From: Nitrospirae bacterium YQR-1
Lineage (GTDB): Bacteria; Nitrospirota; Thermodesulfovibrionia; Thermodesulfovibrionales; Magnetobacteriaceae
Direction: 5' to 3'
Assembly (NCBI GenBank): GCA_039908095.1
Contig: JAMOBJ010000009.1
Coordinates: forward strand, 1-64,000
Length of the DNA stretch: 64,000 nt
Within the stretch, counting starts at the first letter, position 1, and each line of letters begins with the position of its first letter. Position numbers and translations under genes: made by a program. The notes beneath the pieces are model-generated. The model did not search any database. It was not told where the DNA came from and saw nothing but the letters and a program-made list of their open reading frames with translations. Of this stretch, positions 26,858-35,479 are shown piece after piece.

Positions 26858-29029
26858 TTAAACAGCCAACGCTTTTTCGTAAGAATTAGACTCTATTTTT
26901 TCCACCACAGTAATAAGCTTAGGGATATCCAGTATCAATGCCACAGTGCCGTCTCCTAAAATGGTCGCACCTGAAATTCCCTCTACATCTTTATACACGC
27001 GGCCAAGGGTTTTTATAACAGTTTGGTGCTCTCCTATAACATAGTCAACAACAAAACCCACTCTGCGGTCATCTACCTCGGTTACCACTATTTGCTCTAC
27101 CAGAGGCCGCTGAGTATTAATAAGAAAATGCTCTCTTACAACAATATAGGGCACAATGGCACCCCTTACATTAGATATATGCCTGCCGTGCATCTTTGCA
27201 ATGTCCCCTTTTGTCAGCTCCACACACTCATGCACTAAGGACAGAGGTATAACGAAAAAGTCATCAGCTACTTTTACTAAAAGCCCGTCTATTATGGCAA
27301 GCGTAAGGGGCAGTTTTAAAGTTATAGTTGTACCAACCCCGAGTTTACTCTTTATATCAACAGTGCCTCTCAGTGCCTCAATGTTTCGCTTAACCACATC
27401 CATACCCACGCCACGGCCTGATACGCTTGTCAGCTTCTGGGCGGTTGAAAAGCCGGGAGCAAAAATCAACGAAAAAATCTCCTTTTCGGATAGCTCCGCA
27501 TCGGGCGCTATAATTCCCTTTTCCACCGCCTTGGCATACAACACATTCTTATCCAGCCCCTTACCGTCGTCTTGTATCTGAATTAAAACATTGGCCCCGG
27601 AGTGCCCCGCAGTTAGGTGCACCGTGCCATAGCGGCTCTTTCCGGCGGCAACACGCACATCCGGCTGCTCTATCCCGTGGTCCACACTGTTTCTTATAAT
27701 ATGCACCAACGGGTCATTAAGTTTCTCTATAACAGTCTTATCCAGCTCAGTCTCAGCGCCGTCTGTGGTCAGATTGACCTCTTTACCCAGGTCTGCCGAG
27801 AGGTCTCTGAGCAGTCTCTTAAACTTACTAAACGTAGAGCCTATCGGCAGCATTCTAATACTCATAGTGCTGTCCCTTAGTTCCCACGTCAGACGCTCAA
27901 CCTCTTCTGAAATGGCAAGAAGCACTCCGTCACTGAAATCAGTTACCGTCTGGCTTAACCGGGCCTGTACAGTAACAAGCTCTCCCACCAAATCCACAAG
28001 TTTATCAAGTTTGTCGGAGGGAACCCTTATTGAGGCGGTATCGGTCTTCTGCCGCTGTTCTTTTACGTCCTTTAAATGCTTTTGTTCGGCAAGCGCTGAG
28101 GCTATGTGTGCCTCATCGGTTATACCGGCCTCTACTAAAATCTCACCGACTTTCTTTTGCTTACCTAAAATACCCTTAAGATCATCCAGAGAGACGTCAC
28201 CACGTGACAGCAGTATCTCACCAAGCTTAAGGTGCCGCTGCTCCTCGTCAAATATACCGCCCTCATCTATAACCTCTATTTTAACCTCACACAAATCCTC
28301 TACAAAAATGAAAACATCTTTTATTGCATTTACACCCTGCTCTGTTGTAATTACTATGTCCCAGTAGGTCAGACACGTCTCAGGGTCAAAGTCCTCAAGG
28401 GCTGGTATGGAGCCGGTTTGTGCTACTATGGTGGCTTTACCTATCTGGCGGATCTCATTAAGCAGCAGGATGGGATTAGTGCCTGTGGTAAACAGTTCGG
28501 GGGCCGGGCGAAATCTTACCCTGTATGTGACAATGCTTGCCGGCCCGCTTATTATCTCTGCCTGGGGCGTTGTGTGGCTCTCAGTAGTTATCTCACTCTT
28601 TGTCACACTCTCATCAGTATGCCCTTTTTCAGCCCCAACTCCTGCCATTATGAGCTTAAATCCGTTTATTATTTCCGTTGATCGCTCCTCATCAACCTGA
28701 GGGCCTCCGCGGAAAGCCTCCATCATCGCCCTAATTTGATCCCTTGCCATAAGAGTGAGATTAATAAGGTTCGTAGTTACCGCTAATTCACCGTTTCTTA
28801 CCATATCAAAAGCAGTCTCAACCTCATGGGTAAAGGTTGATATGTCATCAAAACCAAACATCGCACCGGAGCCTTTTATTGTATGCATAGCCCTGAATAC
28901 ACGCCCAACCAGTTCTGTATCGGCGGGATTTTCCTCAAGTTCCAGCAAAGAGGTCTCAAGCTCAGCTAACAGCTCCTGAGCCTCCTCTATAAATATCTCC
29001 CGTCCCTTCTCTAACCCGTCATCACTCAT
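26858..29029 (-). CDS. cheA: Chemotaxis histidine kinase CheA
   Basis: CheA phosphorylates CheY and CheB in response to receptors. The 723-aa protein has an HPt domain (residues 1-105, phosphorylated H49 in RAMHTIKGSGAMFGF), a P2-like region (about 165-255, TYRVRFRPAPELF), an added segment with two similar halves (about 262-320, KLGEILLSRGDVSL and KKVGEILVEAGIT), the dimerisation helices (LDKLVDLVGELVTVQ), the ATPase (NDPLVHIIRNSVDHGIE, DDGKGLD, SGRGVGMDVVK) and a C-terminal CheW-like domain (about 590-723). Its start overlaps the cheY stop by four bases. Confidence 0.97.
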   Translation of the reverse strand: MSDDGLEKGREIFIEEAQELLAELETSLLELEENPADTELVGRVFRAMHTIKGSGAMFGFDDISTFTHEVETAFDMVRNGELAVTTNLINLTLMARDQIRAMMEAFRGGPQVDEERSTEIINGFKLIMAGVGAEKGHTDESVTKSEITTESHTTPQAEIISGPASIVTYRVRFRPAPELFTTGTNPILLLNEIRQIGKATIVAQTGSIPALEDFDPETCLTYWDIVITTEQGVNAIKDVFIFVEDLCEVKIEVIDEGGIFDEEQRHLKLGEILLSRGDVSLDDLKGILGKQKKVGEILVEAGITDEAHIASALAEQKHLKDVKEQRQKTDTASIRVPSDKLDKLVDLVGELVTVQARLSQTVTDFSDGVLLAISEEVERLTWELRDSTMSIRMLPIGSTFSKFKRLLRDLSADLGKEVNLTTDGAETELDKTVIEKLNDPLVHIIRNSVDHGIEQPDVRVAAGKSRYGTVHLTAGHSGANVLIQIQDDGKGLDKNVLYAKAVEKGIIAPDAELSEKEIFSLIFAPGFSTAQKLTSVSGRGVGMDVVKRNIEALRGTVDIKSKLGVGTTITLKLPLTLAIIDGLLVKVADDFFVIPLSLVHECVELTKGDIAKMHGRHISNVRGAIVPYIVVREHFLINTQRPLVEQIVVTEVDDRRVGFVVDYVIGEHQTVIKTLGRVYKDVEGISGATILGDGTVALILDIPKLITVVEKIESNSYEKALAV

Positions 29030-29391
29030 CCAAGCACCTTCTTAACAACGCCCAGCAGTTGGTCCGGTTTAAACGGTTTTACTATCCAACCGGTAGCCCC
29101 TGCCGCTTTGCCCTCCTGTTTTCTTGAATCCTGAGATTCCGTGGTCAGCATTATAATTGGAATAAATTTAAAGTCAGGAAGCGCTCTTATCCCTTTTATT
29201 AAACCAATGCCGTCAAGGTTTGGCATATTAAGGTCGGTAATTACCATATTTACCGGCGTAACAGCCAACTTTGCCAGAGCATCCTTACCATCTACCGCCT
29301 CCACAACCGTATAACCTGCTCCCTTTAAGGTGAAACTGACCATCTGCCTGACGCTTGCAGAGTCATCTACTGTCATTATGGTTTTACTCAT
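29026..29391 (-). CDS. cheY: Chemotaxis response regulator CheY
   Basis: A single-domain receiver of 121 aa, expected to control the flagellar motor after phosphorylation by CheA. It has the acidic pair D9/D10 (MTVDDSASVRQM), phosphorylatable D53 (VITDLNMPNLDG), T83/T84 (MLTTES) and K105 (IVKPF). I place the start at ATG 29391, with GGAGG six bases upstream. A longer GTG start at 29406 would abut the stop of the STAS gene. It is tightly linked to cheA. Confidence 0.94.
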   Translation of the reverse strand: MSKTIMTVDDSASVRQMVSFTLKGAGYTVVEAVDGKDALAKLAVTPVNMVITDLNMPNLDGIGLIKGIRALPDFKFIPIIMLTTESQDSRKQEGKAAGATGWIVKPFKPDQLLGVVKKVLG

Positions 29392-29406
29392 CTGAAGCCT
29401 CCACAC

Positions 29407-29712
29407 CTATCTTTCCGACAAATCTGTGCCATAGCTTTCCGCAAAACCGGACTCTTCCGCCTTTTCATGAAACAGCCCTGGCACGTTTTGAAGTGTCAAT
29501 GGTTTTTTCCTGATTTCACATGACTTTTGGGCTGAACGCAACAACTGTAAAAAAGCTACATCCACGTCTGTCACACCCTCAAGATTCAAATTCACAGCGC
29601 TTGCATTATTAATTGCCTTAAGCAGCGCATCCTTCACCGCCGTTATGTTTTGTATAGTTAGCTCACCTATCAACGACAGCTCCCCTGCTTTATTCATTTT
29701 ATGTGAAAACAT
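29407..29712 (-). CDS. STAS-domain protein of the chemotaxis operon
   Basis: A 101-aa single-domain STAS protein resembling anti-sigma-factor antagonists. The signature region reads TDVDVAFLQLLRSAQ, where the serine or threonine that is phosphorylated in SpoIIAA-type antagonists is replaced by alanine or valine, so classical phosphoregulation by a kinase is unlikely. Small STAS proteins upstream of cheY-cheA are common in large chemotaxis operons and may connect receptors with other factors. ATG 29712 is favoured over GTG 29721 because of its spacing from AGGAGG. Confidence 0.8.
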   Translation of the reverse strand: MFSHKMNKAGELSLIGELTIQNITAVKDALLKAINNASAVNLNLEGVTDVDVAFLQLLRSAQKSCEIRKKPLTLQNVPGLFHEKAEESGFAESYGTDLSER

Positions 29713-29770
29713 AAGCTGCACCCCTCCTATGAAACTTCCTCCAAGTGTTTGTTTCTAAATGCTTCTTATC

Positions 29771-29875
29771 TGTCATTGCCGCCTCCGAGCGGGACTCCCC
29801 CTGTTTTAAATATTTCTGGATTCCCGTTTTTACGGGAATGACACCCCACAGATGGGATTCCCCTATGAATCCATC
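29771..29875. repeat. Intergenic repeat with inverted segments
   Basis: The segment GTCATTGCCGCCTCCGAGCG and the perfect stem TTCCCGTTTTTACGGGAA (29821-29838) followed by TGACACCCC form a compact repeat of the GTCATTGC class, also seen at 39701-39760 and 46239-46350. It fills the gap between the soluble MCP-like gene and the STAS gene. Confidence 0.5.
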
Positions 29876-29909
29876 GGAAAATCATTATACCAAATTTATT
29901 TATTTTAAA

Positions 29910-31715
29910 TCAAAAAAGTTCAATATTGTCATCAAAGCCGTCCTTGTTCTGAGAAGCAGAGCCGGCTGTGCTTTCCCCGTCCCACATAAGAGCCTCTGCC
30001 CCATCAGTGCTGTGCCCTAGCGAGTCTTTATGAATTAACCGCTCCGAGTCCATGGTGTAGCGCTTTAGCATGTCATCCAAATCAGGACTGTAATCCACAT
30101 GGTCATAAATATGGTCAGGGATTTTATCTCTCACCTCTGATAGTACTGCCTCTATTTCATCGGCAACCTCAGTTAGTTTATTTTTTATTATTTTGTCGAA
30201 GGAGATATTGGAGATCACGTGCCCTATCTCAACCTCCAGATTCTTTGCGCTATGAGAAATTCCATTCATTGCCGACATGAGTTCTTTATCACCTTCCATC
30301 AACTTATCCAGCGCTTCTTTGGTCTGTTGAGTTATTGTTTCAGATGAGCCGACTTGCTCCCTGAGCCTTAAGTTAAGAGACTCTGTGAAATCTGCAGATA
30401 ATACCAGCACCTCGTTTATTACTTTTGCACCGCCGTTTATTTTTTCCTGAGCAGCTTTTGACTGCTTACTAATTTCCTCAGCCAAAACCCCAAGGCCGTG
30501 TCCTGCCGCCCCTGTACGGGCAACCTTTATTATGGCATTGAGGGCTAACAGGTTCATACTATCGCTGATTGTTCTTATATTGGTAACCTGGGTGGACATA
30601 CCGCCAAGTTTTGAAGCTGCACCACTTATGTTGCTTATCATCTCGGTGGTCGTGTAATTTACAGTTGTAAGTACAAATAACAGCGCTTCCAGAATATTGC
30701 TCATCATTGCTATTCTGTCCTTACCTGACTGCTCCTCGGAAAGTATAGTATTGGCATCCTCGGCCTGTGCTTCCTGAAGTTCTGATACTGTGAAAAGAGA
30801 GACTGAAATTTTATTTGCAGCCTTTTCAGTTTCCGACAGGACAAACTGTAACTGTGAAATCTGAATTTTCAGAGCATCGTGCATCCATCGAAGCAGAGTG
30901 TATTTGCCTTTTTCATCATTACTGTCAAAGCCGGTCATTTTTTCGTTTATTTCATGCAACACTTCCGCCACGTGTTCCATCTGCTGCCGTGTTATATCGT
31001 GAAACTGAATTGCAGTAACCACCTCACCCAACTCCGGTGAAATCTTATAAGCGCGATGGCTAATCCTTTCACACAGCCACCTGGCCTGGTCAGCCATGTC
31101 GCCAAGTTTTTCCAGTATGCGCTTAACCTGGCTTTTGGTGCTGGCAAGCTCGTGTTCATACAGATTGACAAAGGGTTCCCTGAGATTGTTTATAGCATCT
31201 ATAGTGGTATCTGCCTCTTTGATACTCATAACCAGCTCTGAAGTACCTTTTAATATTTGTCGTGCAAGGCTGTCCACTACATCGGTTGTTACGTTAAAGT
31301 CGGCGTTACCTACACGGGCTGCCTCTATGCGTATCAACGTGCCTATTATTGATATAGTACGTGCCAGTTTTTTTAAAAACAACTCCAGATCCATGATTTG
31401 ATTAAGATTGCTTATTATATCGGTTATACCCTGGGAGCCGTTGACCACGATTTCCGCTGTTTTTTCTATTTCTTTGTAAACCTTTTCAAACAACTCTGCT
31501 ATCATTGTAACATTGAAGCCCTCTCCGCTTTCCAGAGTCTGAACAAAAGTGGCGGCATGGGAGGCATTTTCGATGCATGTAAAAGAAAAATTTTGTAAAT
31601 TGGACCCTAGATCAAGAAATTCATTTTCAGTCTCTTTTGATACATCAAATAAAACTGAAGCAGCGGAGTTTAACCGAAATTCCCATAATTCATTCAGAAC
31701 TAACTTGTCTTCCAC
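29910..31715 (-). CDS. Soluble methyl-accepting-chemotaxis-like protein with degenerate signalling tip
   Basis: A 601-aa, all-helical cytoplasmic protein without membrane segment or HAMP domain. Its C-terminal half resembles the receptor signalling domain, with the hairpin-tip segment LALNAIIKVARTG and GLGVLAEEISKQS in place of the canonical [14 protein letters not shown] and GFAVVAxEVRKLA. The highly conserved tip glutamates (IEAARAGE) are missing, so binding to CheA and CheW may be altered. The N-terminal half (about 1-290) is unlike known sensor domains and contains ARTISIIGTLIRIEAARVG, which looks like a second, diverged tip-like segment. Proteins of this kind accompany cheA in several lineages. 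The start is a GTG with only a weak ribosome site. Confidence 0.7.
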   Translation of the reverse strand: MEDKLVLNELWEFRLNSAASVLFDVSKETENEFLDLGSNLQNFSFTCIENASHAATFVQTLESGEGFNVTMIAELFEKVYKEIEKTAEIVVNGSQGITDIISNLNQIMDLELFLKKLARTISIIGTLIRIEAARVGNADFNVTTDVVDSLARQILKGTSELVMSIKEADTTIDAINNLREPFVNLYEHELASTKSQVKRILEKLGDMADQARWLCERISHRAYKISPELGEVVTAIQFHDITRQQMEHVAEVLHEINEKMTGFDSNDEKGKYTLLRWMHDALKIQISQLQFVLSETEKAANKISVSLFTVSELQEAQAEDANTILSEEQSGKDRIAMMSNILEALLFVLTTVNYTTTEMISNISGAASKLGGMSTQVTNIRTISDSMNLLALNAIIKVARTGAAGHGLGVLAEEISKQSKAAQEKINGGAKVINEVLVLSADFTESLNLRLREQVGSSETITQQTKEALDKLMEGDKELMSAMNGISHSAKNLEVEIGHVISNISFDKIIKNKLTEVADEIEAVLSEVRDKIPDHIYDHVDYSPDLDDMLKRYTMDSERLIHKDSLGHSTDGAEALMWDGESTAGSASQNKDGFDDNIELF

Positions 31716-31817
31716 GCCTGTACCGTTTGTTGTTGTATTGTATTAACTTGAAACCGGCTAAATTGCAGTGATTATAAGATGGCACTTCGTGAAATATCAT
31801 GAATTTCACGTGAATGG

Positions 31818-32108
31818 TTATATCTCGCCTTTTTTTATTTTCTGGTAGAAAGTGCACTCCTTACAACTTTTTAGCTCTCTAGCCCGCTCACATTCCGGCT
31901 CAGAGCCGCTAAGCGTACCTACTACCAGCCAGCACCTTCTACCGGCTGATTTCGTAAAAGCGGAGCACGTCCCACTCTTGTCCATTCCGCAATTATAGAA
32001 CTCCCAGCACTTTTTTCTTTCCGCCCTCACCTCATCAAACTCCTCAAGCGCTTTAGAGAAGGCCTCAAACGCCGCCGCTGCCGATATTGGTATCTTCTTC
32101 TCTGCCAT
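31818..32108 (-). CDS. Two-CW domain protein
   Basis: A 96-aa soluble protein with cysteine-tryptophan motifs: KKCWEFYNCG near residue 33, then GRRCWLVVGTL near 57 and a C-terminal CKECTFYQK. This matches the small two-CW family, often encoded in chemotaxis and signalling operons. The cysteines suggest metal or cofactor binding, or redox sensing, which is not established. GAGGTAACAG precedes the ATG. It lies about 100 bases upstream of the soluble MCP-like gene on the same strand. Confidence 0.75.
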   Translation of the reverse strand: MAEKKIPISAAAAFEAFSKALEEFDEVRAERKKCWEFYNCGMDKSGTCSAFTKSAGRRCWLVVGTLSGSEPECERARELKSCKECTFYQKIKKGEI

Positions 32109-32412
32109 CTGTTACCTCAAACACTCATTCTGTACAATATACAAACCGCTGCCACAACATCACATCCACGACCAAAAGACAGCTTACACTTACACATTTA
32201 AGCTGCCGATTACGCCTTATAGCATCATGTTTTTCATACGTACTTTTAACCTATCAATATTAAAGTTATTTTGTCAAGTTGTTTTCACAGTAAAGCCAAC
32301 CATCCCTCATACTAACACTCTCCCTCAAGGGGAGGGGTTGGGGGAGGGTATCTATAAGAAAAATCACCTTTACCCAAGGCTGCAGCATCCGCCAATAATT
32401 CTGCTGCCAATC
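32109..32412. other. Gap between cheW and the two-CW gene, with a hairpin
   Basis: About 300 bases without a gene. It contains CTCCCTCAAGGGGAGGGG and GGGGGAGGGT (about 32310-32349), which can fold into a GC-rich hairpin and resemble a dispersed repeat, and an imperfect inverted repeat CAGCTTA...TTAAGCTG (about 32182-32207). The hairpin could end a receptor-cheW transcript. I see no convincing promoter for the two-CW gene. Confidence 0.4.
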
Positions 32413-32931
32413 TCACACCTCCACATGTTCAAGCTCAGTCTCTGCAGGCATATGCCCTCTCGCATCTGTTACCATAGTTAACTCATCTGAGGAAAACACC
32501 CTATCTATATCTAAAATTATAATGAATTGTTCATCCTGTTTACCCATACCCTCGATAAACTCGTTACTTAGCTGTGTGCCTATCTTTGGCGGCGGCTCTA
32601 TTGCACCTTTTTCAAGCTCCATGACTTCATTAACGCTGTCAACCATGGTCCCCAGGATAACCCTATCCCCTTCCATATCAACCTCTGTAATTATTATACA
32701 GGTATCAACCTTTTTCTCAGTATAGGACATTCCAAATTTCTGTTTTAAATCTATGACGGGCACAACGCTGCCGCGTAAATTAATAACTCCGCGCATAAAC
32801 TCCGGCGTCCTTGGCATCTTAGTAACGGTTGTAAATTCCAAAACCTCCCGTATTTTCTCAATATGAAGGGCAAAAACCTCATCATCAAGTCTAAATGTAA
32901 GAAATTGCATCATTTCATTGTCATCTGCCAT
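32413..32931 (-). CDS. cheW: Chemotaxis coupling protein CheW
   Basis: CheW links receptors to CheA. The 172-aa protein has the CheW fold with LTFRLDDEVFALHIEKIREVL near the N-terminus, TKMPRTPEFMRGVINLRGSVVPVIDLK near 35-62, and the C-terminal hydrophobic strands (QFIIILDIDRVF). The C-terminus carries a short acidic extension. GGAGGTGTTAA precedes the ATG. It lies 13 bases after the receptor gene and is probably co-transcribed with it. Confidence 0.95.
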   Translation of the reverse strand: MADDNEMMQFLTFRLDDEVFALHIEKIREVLEFTTVTKMPRTPEFMRGVINLRGSVVPVIDLKQKFGMSYTEKKVDTCIIITEVDMEGDRVILGTMVDSVNEVMELEKGAIEPPPKIGTQLSNEFIEGMGKQDEQFIIILDIDRVFSSDELTMVTDARGHMPAETELEHVEV

Positions 32932-32944
32932 TTAACACCTCCTC

Positions 32945-34594
32945 TTAATATGACTCAAATTCGCTGTCGTCTTTGTGCTCTGCAGCTAAATCAACCTTTT
33001 TGGGTTTTGTGGCAGCCCTTGCCGTTTCATGCGTTAAATGCGCTATTTTAGGCAGCTGTTTTTTTACAGCAGTTGTTACTCTGCGTTGCTCTCCTATTTT
33101 GAAGAATGATATTGCAGACTGCAATTGCTCCGCCTGCGATGAAAGCTCCTCGCTTGTTGAGGCCATCTCTTCTGATGCTGAGGCGTTTTGCTGAATCACC
33201 TGATCAAGTTGTGTTATTGCCTTGTTTATCTGCTCGGCACCTGCATTTTGCTCATTACTTGCCGCACTTATTTCCTGAACCAGCTCCGCAGTTCTTTGAA
33301 TATCCGGCACCAACTGTCTAAGCATAACACCGGCTTTCTCCGATACAGTTACCGTTGTAGATGATAAAGTGCTGATTTCACCTGCCGCCTTTTGGCTGCG
33401 CTCGGCAAGTTTTCTCACCTCAGAGGCGACAACTGCAAACCCCTTACCGTGCTCACCGGCACGGGCTGCCTCTATTGCCGCATTAAGCGCTAAAAGGTTC
33501 GTCTGTCTTGCGATTTCCTCTATTATGGATATCTTGCCGGCGATTTCCTTCATAGCGTGGACTGCTTCATCTACTGCCTTTCCGCTTTCCAGTGCGTCTT
33601 GTGAAGCCTTAGCCGCCATCCGCTCCGTCTGCTGGGAATTGTCGGCATTTTGTTTAATATTTGAGGCCATCTCCTCCATTGAGGAAGATACTTCCTCAAC
33701 CGCCGCCGCCTGCTCAGTCGCTCCCTGTGAAATCACTTGAGCCGTACCGCTTAATTCTGCACTGCCTGAGGTTACGTTATCTGCCGATACATTGACCTCT
33801 CCTATAACGCTTTTTAGCTTCTCCACCATATCGTTTAGTGCATTGGCAAGCTGCCCTACCTCGTCTTTCCTCTCCATGTGTATCTGTTGGCTTAAGTCGC
33901 CACCTGCAATACCCTCGGCAAACACCACTCCCTGCTTAAGTGGTTTACTTATTGAATTTGATATTATAAGCCCTAAAAAAAAGGATAACAGTGCACCTAT
34001 CGTGGTAATGATAATTATAAAAGTAGTTGTCTTGTCAGTAAGCGCTGTGTTTGCATCGGAGGTCTCTTTGGCTAATTTTACTTTTGCTTCCTGTAAGGCG
34101 TCAATTGCCGCCTGCTCTTCACCCGCCGCTTTTAACCCATCACCCTTGAGAAGTGCAACCGCCTCCTCGTGCTTACCGGCCTGCGCTAAATCCACGACTT
34201 TGTCTATTATTACACCGTAGGCTTTTCTTGTGGCAAGGAATTGGTTGTAACCCTCACGTCCCTTTTCTGTAACTATTGTTTTTTCATAGTCTGTTGAAAG
34301 TTTCTCTATGTCCGCCCTCAACTTTTTAACCGTCTCAAGAGGTTTTTGTATTTCATCTTTTGAGGTGGCTTCAGCTATTTCTCTTGTGTTTATCCTTACC
34401 CTTTGAAATGCTACCCCGATGTCACCCAGAAGACCTAAAGGTACTGTCATCTTTTCATACAAAAAAGTATCGGCATCGTCTATTTTATGTAAGTTGATTA
34501 TCCCAAAAAATCCTATAAACGCCGCTATTGCCGCCACCAGTAAAAAACTCCCGATTAGCTTTGTACCGATTTTCATGTTATCCAGAAATTTCAT
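32945..34594 (-). CDS. Methyl-accepting chemotaxis protein
   Basis: A 549-aa transmembrane receptor. It has TM1 (about residues 11-33), a periplasmic four-helix-bundle sensor (about 35-187, 4HB_MCP type), TM2 (about 188-210), a HAMP domain (about 211-265) and a full signalling domain with the canonical tip ([33 protein letters not shown]). The ligand is unknown. The C-terminus is a flexible basic-acidic tail ending EFESY, which fits the aromatic-x-x-aromatic pattern of CheR-tethering pentapeptides. AGGGAGGGAAAG precedes the ATG. It heads the minus-strand chemotaxis block. Confidence 0.95.
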   Translation of the reverse strand: MKFLDNMKIGTKLIGSFLLVAAIAAFIGFFGIINLHKIDDADTFLYEKMTVPLGLLGDIGVAFQRVRINTREIAEATSKDEIQKPLETVKKLRADIEKLSTDYEKTIVTEKGREGYNQFLATRKAYGVIIDKVVDLAQAGKHEEAVALLKGDGLKAAGEEQAAIDALQEAKVKLAKETSDANTALTDKTTTFIIIITTIGALLSFFLGLIISNSISKPLKQGVVFAEGIAGGDLSQQIHMERKDEVGQLANALNDMVEKLKSVIGEVNVSADNVTSGSAELSGTAQVISQGATEQAAAVEEVSSSMEEMASNIKQNADNSQQTERMAAKASQDALESGKAVDEAVHAMKEIAGKISIIEEIARQTNLLALNAAIEAARAGEHGKGFAVVASEVRKLAERSQKAAGEISTLSSTTVTVSEKAGVMLRQLVPDIQRTAELVQEISAASNEQNAGAEQINKAITQLDQVIQQNASASEEMASTSEELSSQAEQLQSAISFFKIGEQRRVTTAVKKQLPKIAHLTHETARAATKPKKVDLAAEHKDDSEFESY

Positions 34595-35050
34595 CTTTCC
34601 CTCCCTGTTTTTTTAGTGTAATTATATTTAACGGTACAAAATACCGTAATTTTGTATAAACAAAAACATGTGAATTTTTCACAGAGATTATGAAACAATT
34701 TTAAAGGGTTTTGTTTTTCTTTGCAAAGGTATAGATGGATAAGTAATGTTTAACTGCACACTCTTGTGTTCTGCATACAACTTAATGTGTAATTCCTCCT
34801 TACTGCACTGACCTTGTATGTGAGCCTGCATTTACAGGCTGTGCTACAGTAGCATAACAGTAGGGGAGAAAACAAGAAAAAAATTGACGGAGGTTAGCCG
34901 GAGACGTCTTCTTTTATAATTATAAATTCCACTAATTTTTATAAGTGATACTCATGTTTGTGCTGATAAAAATCGACACCTTGAAATTTCTCTCATAAAA
35001 GTGCACAATAGGAGAGTTATTAAAATCTTAATCTGTTGGAGGTAAGTGAA
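34595..35050. other. Intergenic region between receptor and DsrE-like genes
   Basis: About 450 bases upstream of two divergent transcripts. Near the receptor gene there is a small inverted repeat ACGGTACAAAATACCGT (34634-34650) close to a TATAAT-like box for the minus strand, a possible operator. AGCCTGCATTTACAGGCT (about 34822-34839) can form a short hairpin. No further gene or RNA is recognised. Confidence 0.35.
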
Positions 35051-35440
35051 TTGTCTGAGGAAGAAAAAACTGATAAAGAGTTTGTTTTTATAATAACACG
35101 CTCCCACGATAGTGTGGATGTGGTGGCAGGAGCATTGCAGCTGGCGGTTAATATGAGAGCCTATGGCACTGTGGTGGATTTCTTTCTGATGGATAAAGCC
35201 GTGCTATTGGCAAAGGCCGGGTTTGCCGAGACACTCATATGGCAGCAGAAGGATCAGTTTTCCCCTGTTTCCGATCTGATGAAAACACTGGCTGAGGATT
35301 TTGACGCAAAGTTTTACATTTGCGCCTCCTGTGTTAAGCACTACGAACTGGATAAGGCTGTGCTAATTAAAAATGCAGAGATAAAACCCGGGAGTTTCCT
35401 GGGTGAGATGCTCCTTAGCAGGCAGGGGCTTACTTTTTAG
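35051..35440 (+). CDS. DsrE/DsrF-like family protein
   Basis: A 129-aa cytoplasmic protein of the DsrE fold, related to sulfur-relay proteins and the YedF C-terminal domain. It shows SHDSVDVVAGALQLAVNM, the VDFFLMDKAV strand and a CASC motif (YICASCVKHYELD), with Cys placed where sulfur or selenium carriers have it. I place the start at TTG 35051, eight bases after GGAGG. It lies 39 bases upstream of selD and is probably co-transcribed, so a role in selenium or sulfur handling is likely, though unproven. Confidence 0.75.
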   Translation: MSEEEKTDKEFVFIITRSHDSVDVVAGALQLAVNMRAYGTVVDFFLMDKAVLLAKAGFAETLIWQQKDQFSPVSDLMKTLAEDFDAKFYICASCVKHYELDKAVLIKNAEIKPGSFLGEMLLSRQGLTF

Positions 35441-35479
35441 AGATATGCGCATATTAATATTGTGTATTGCAGGAGGGTT

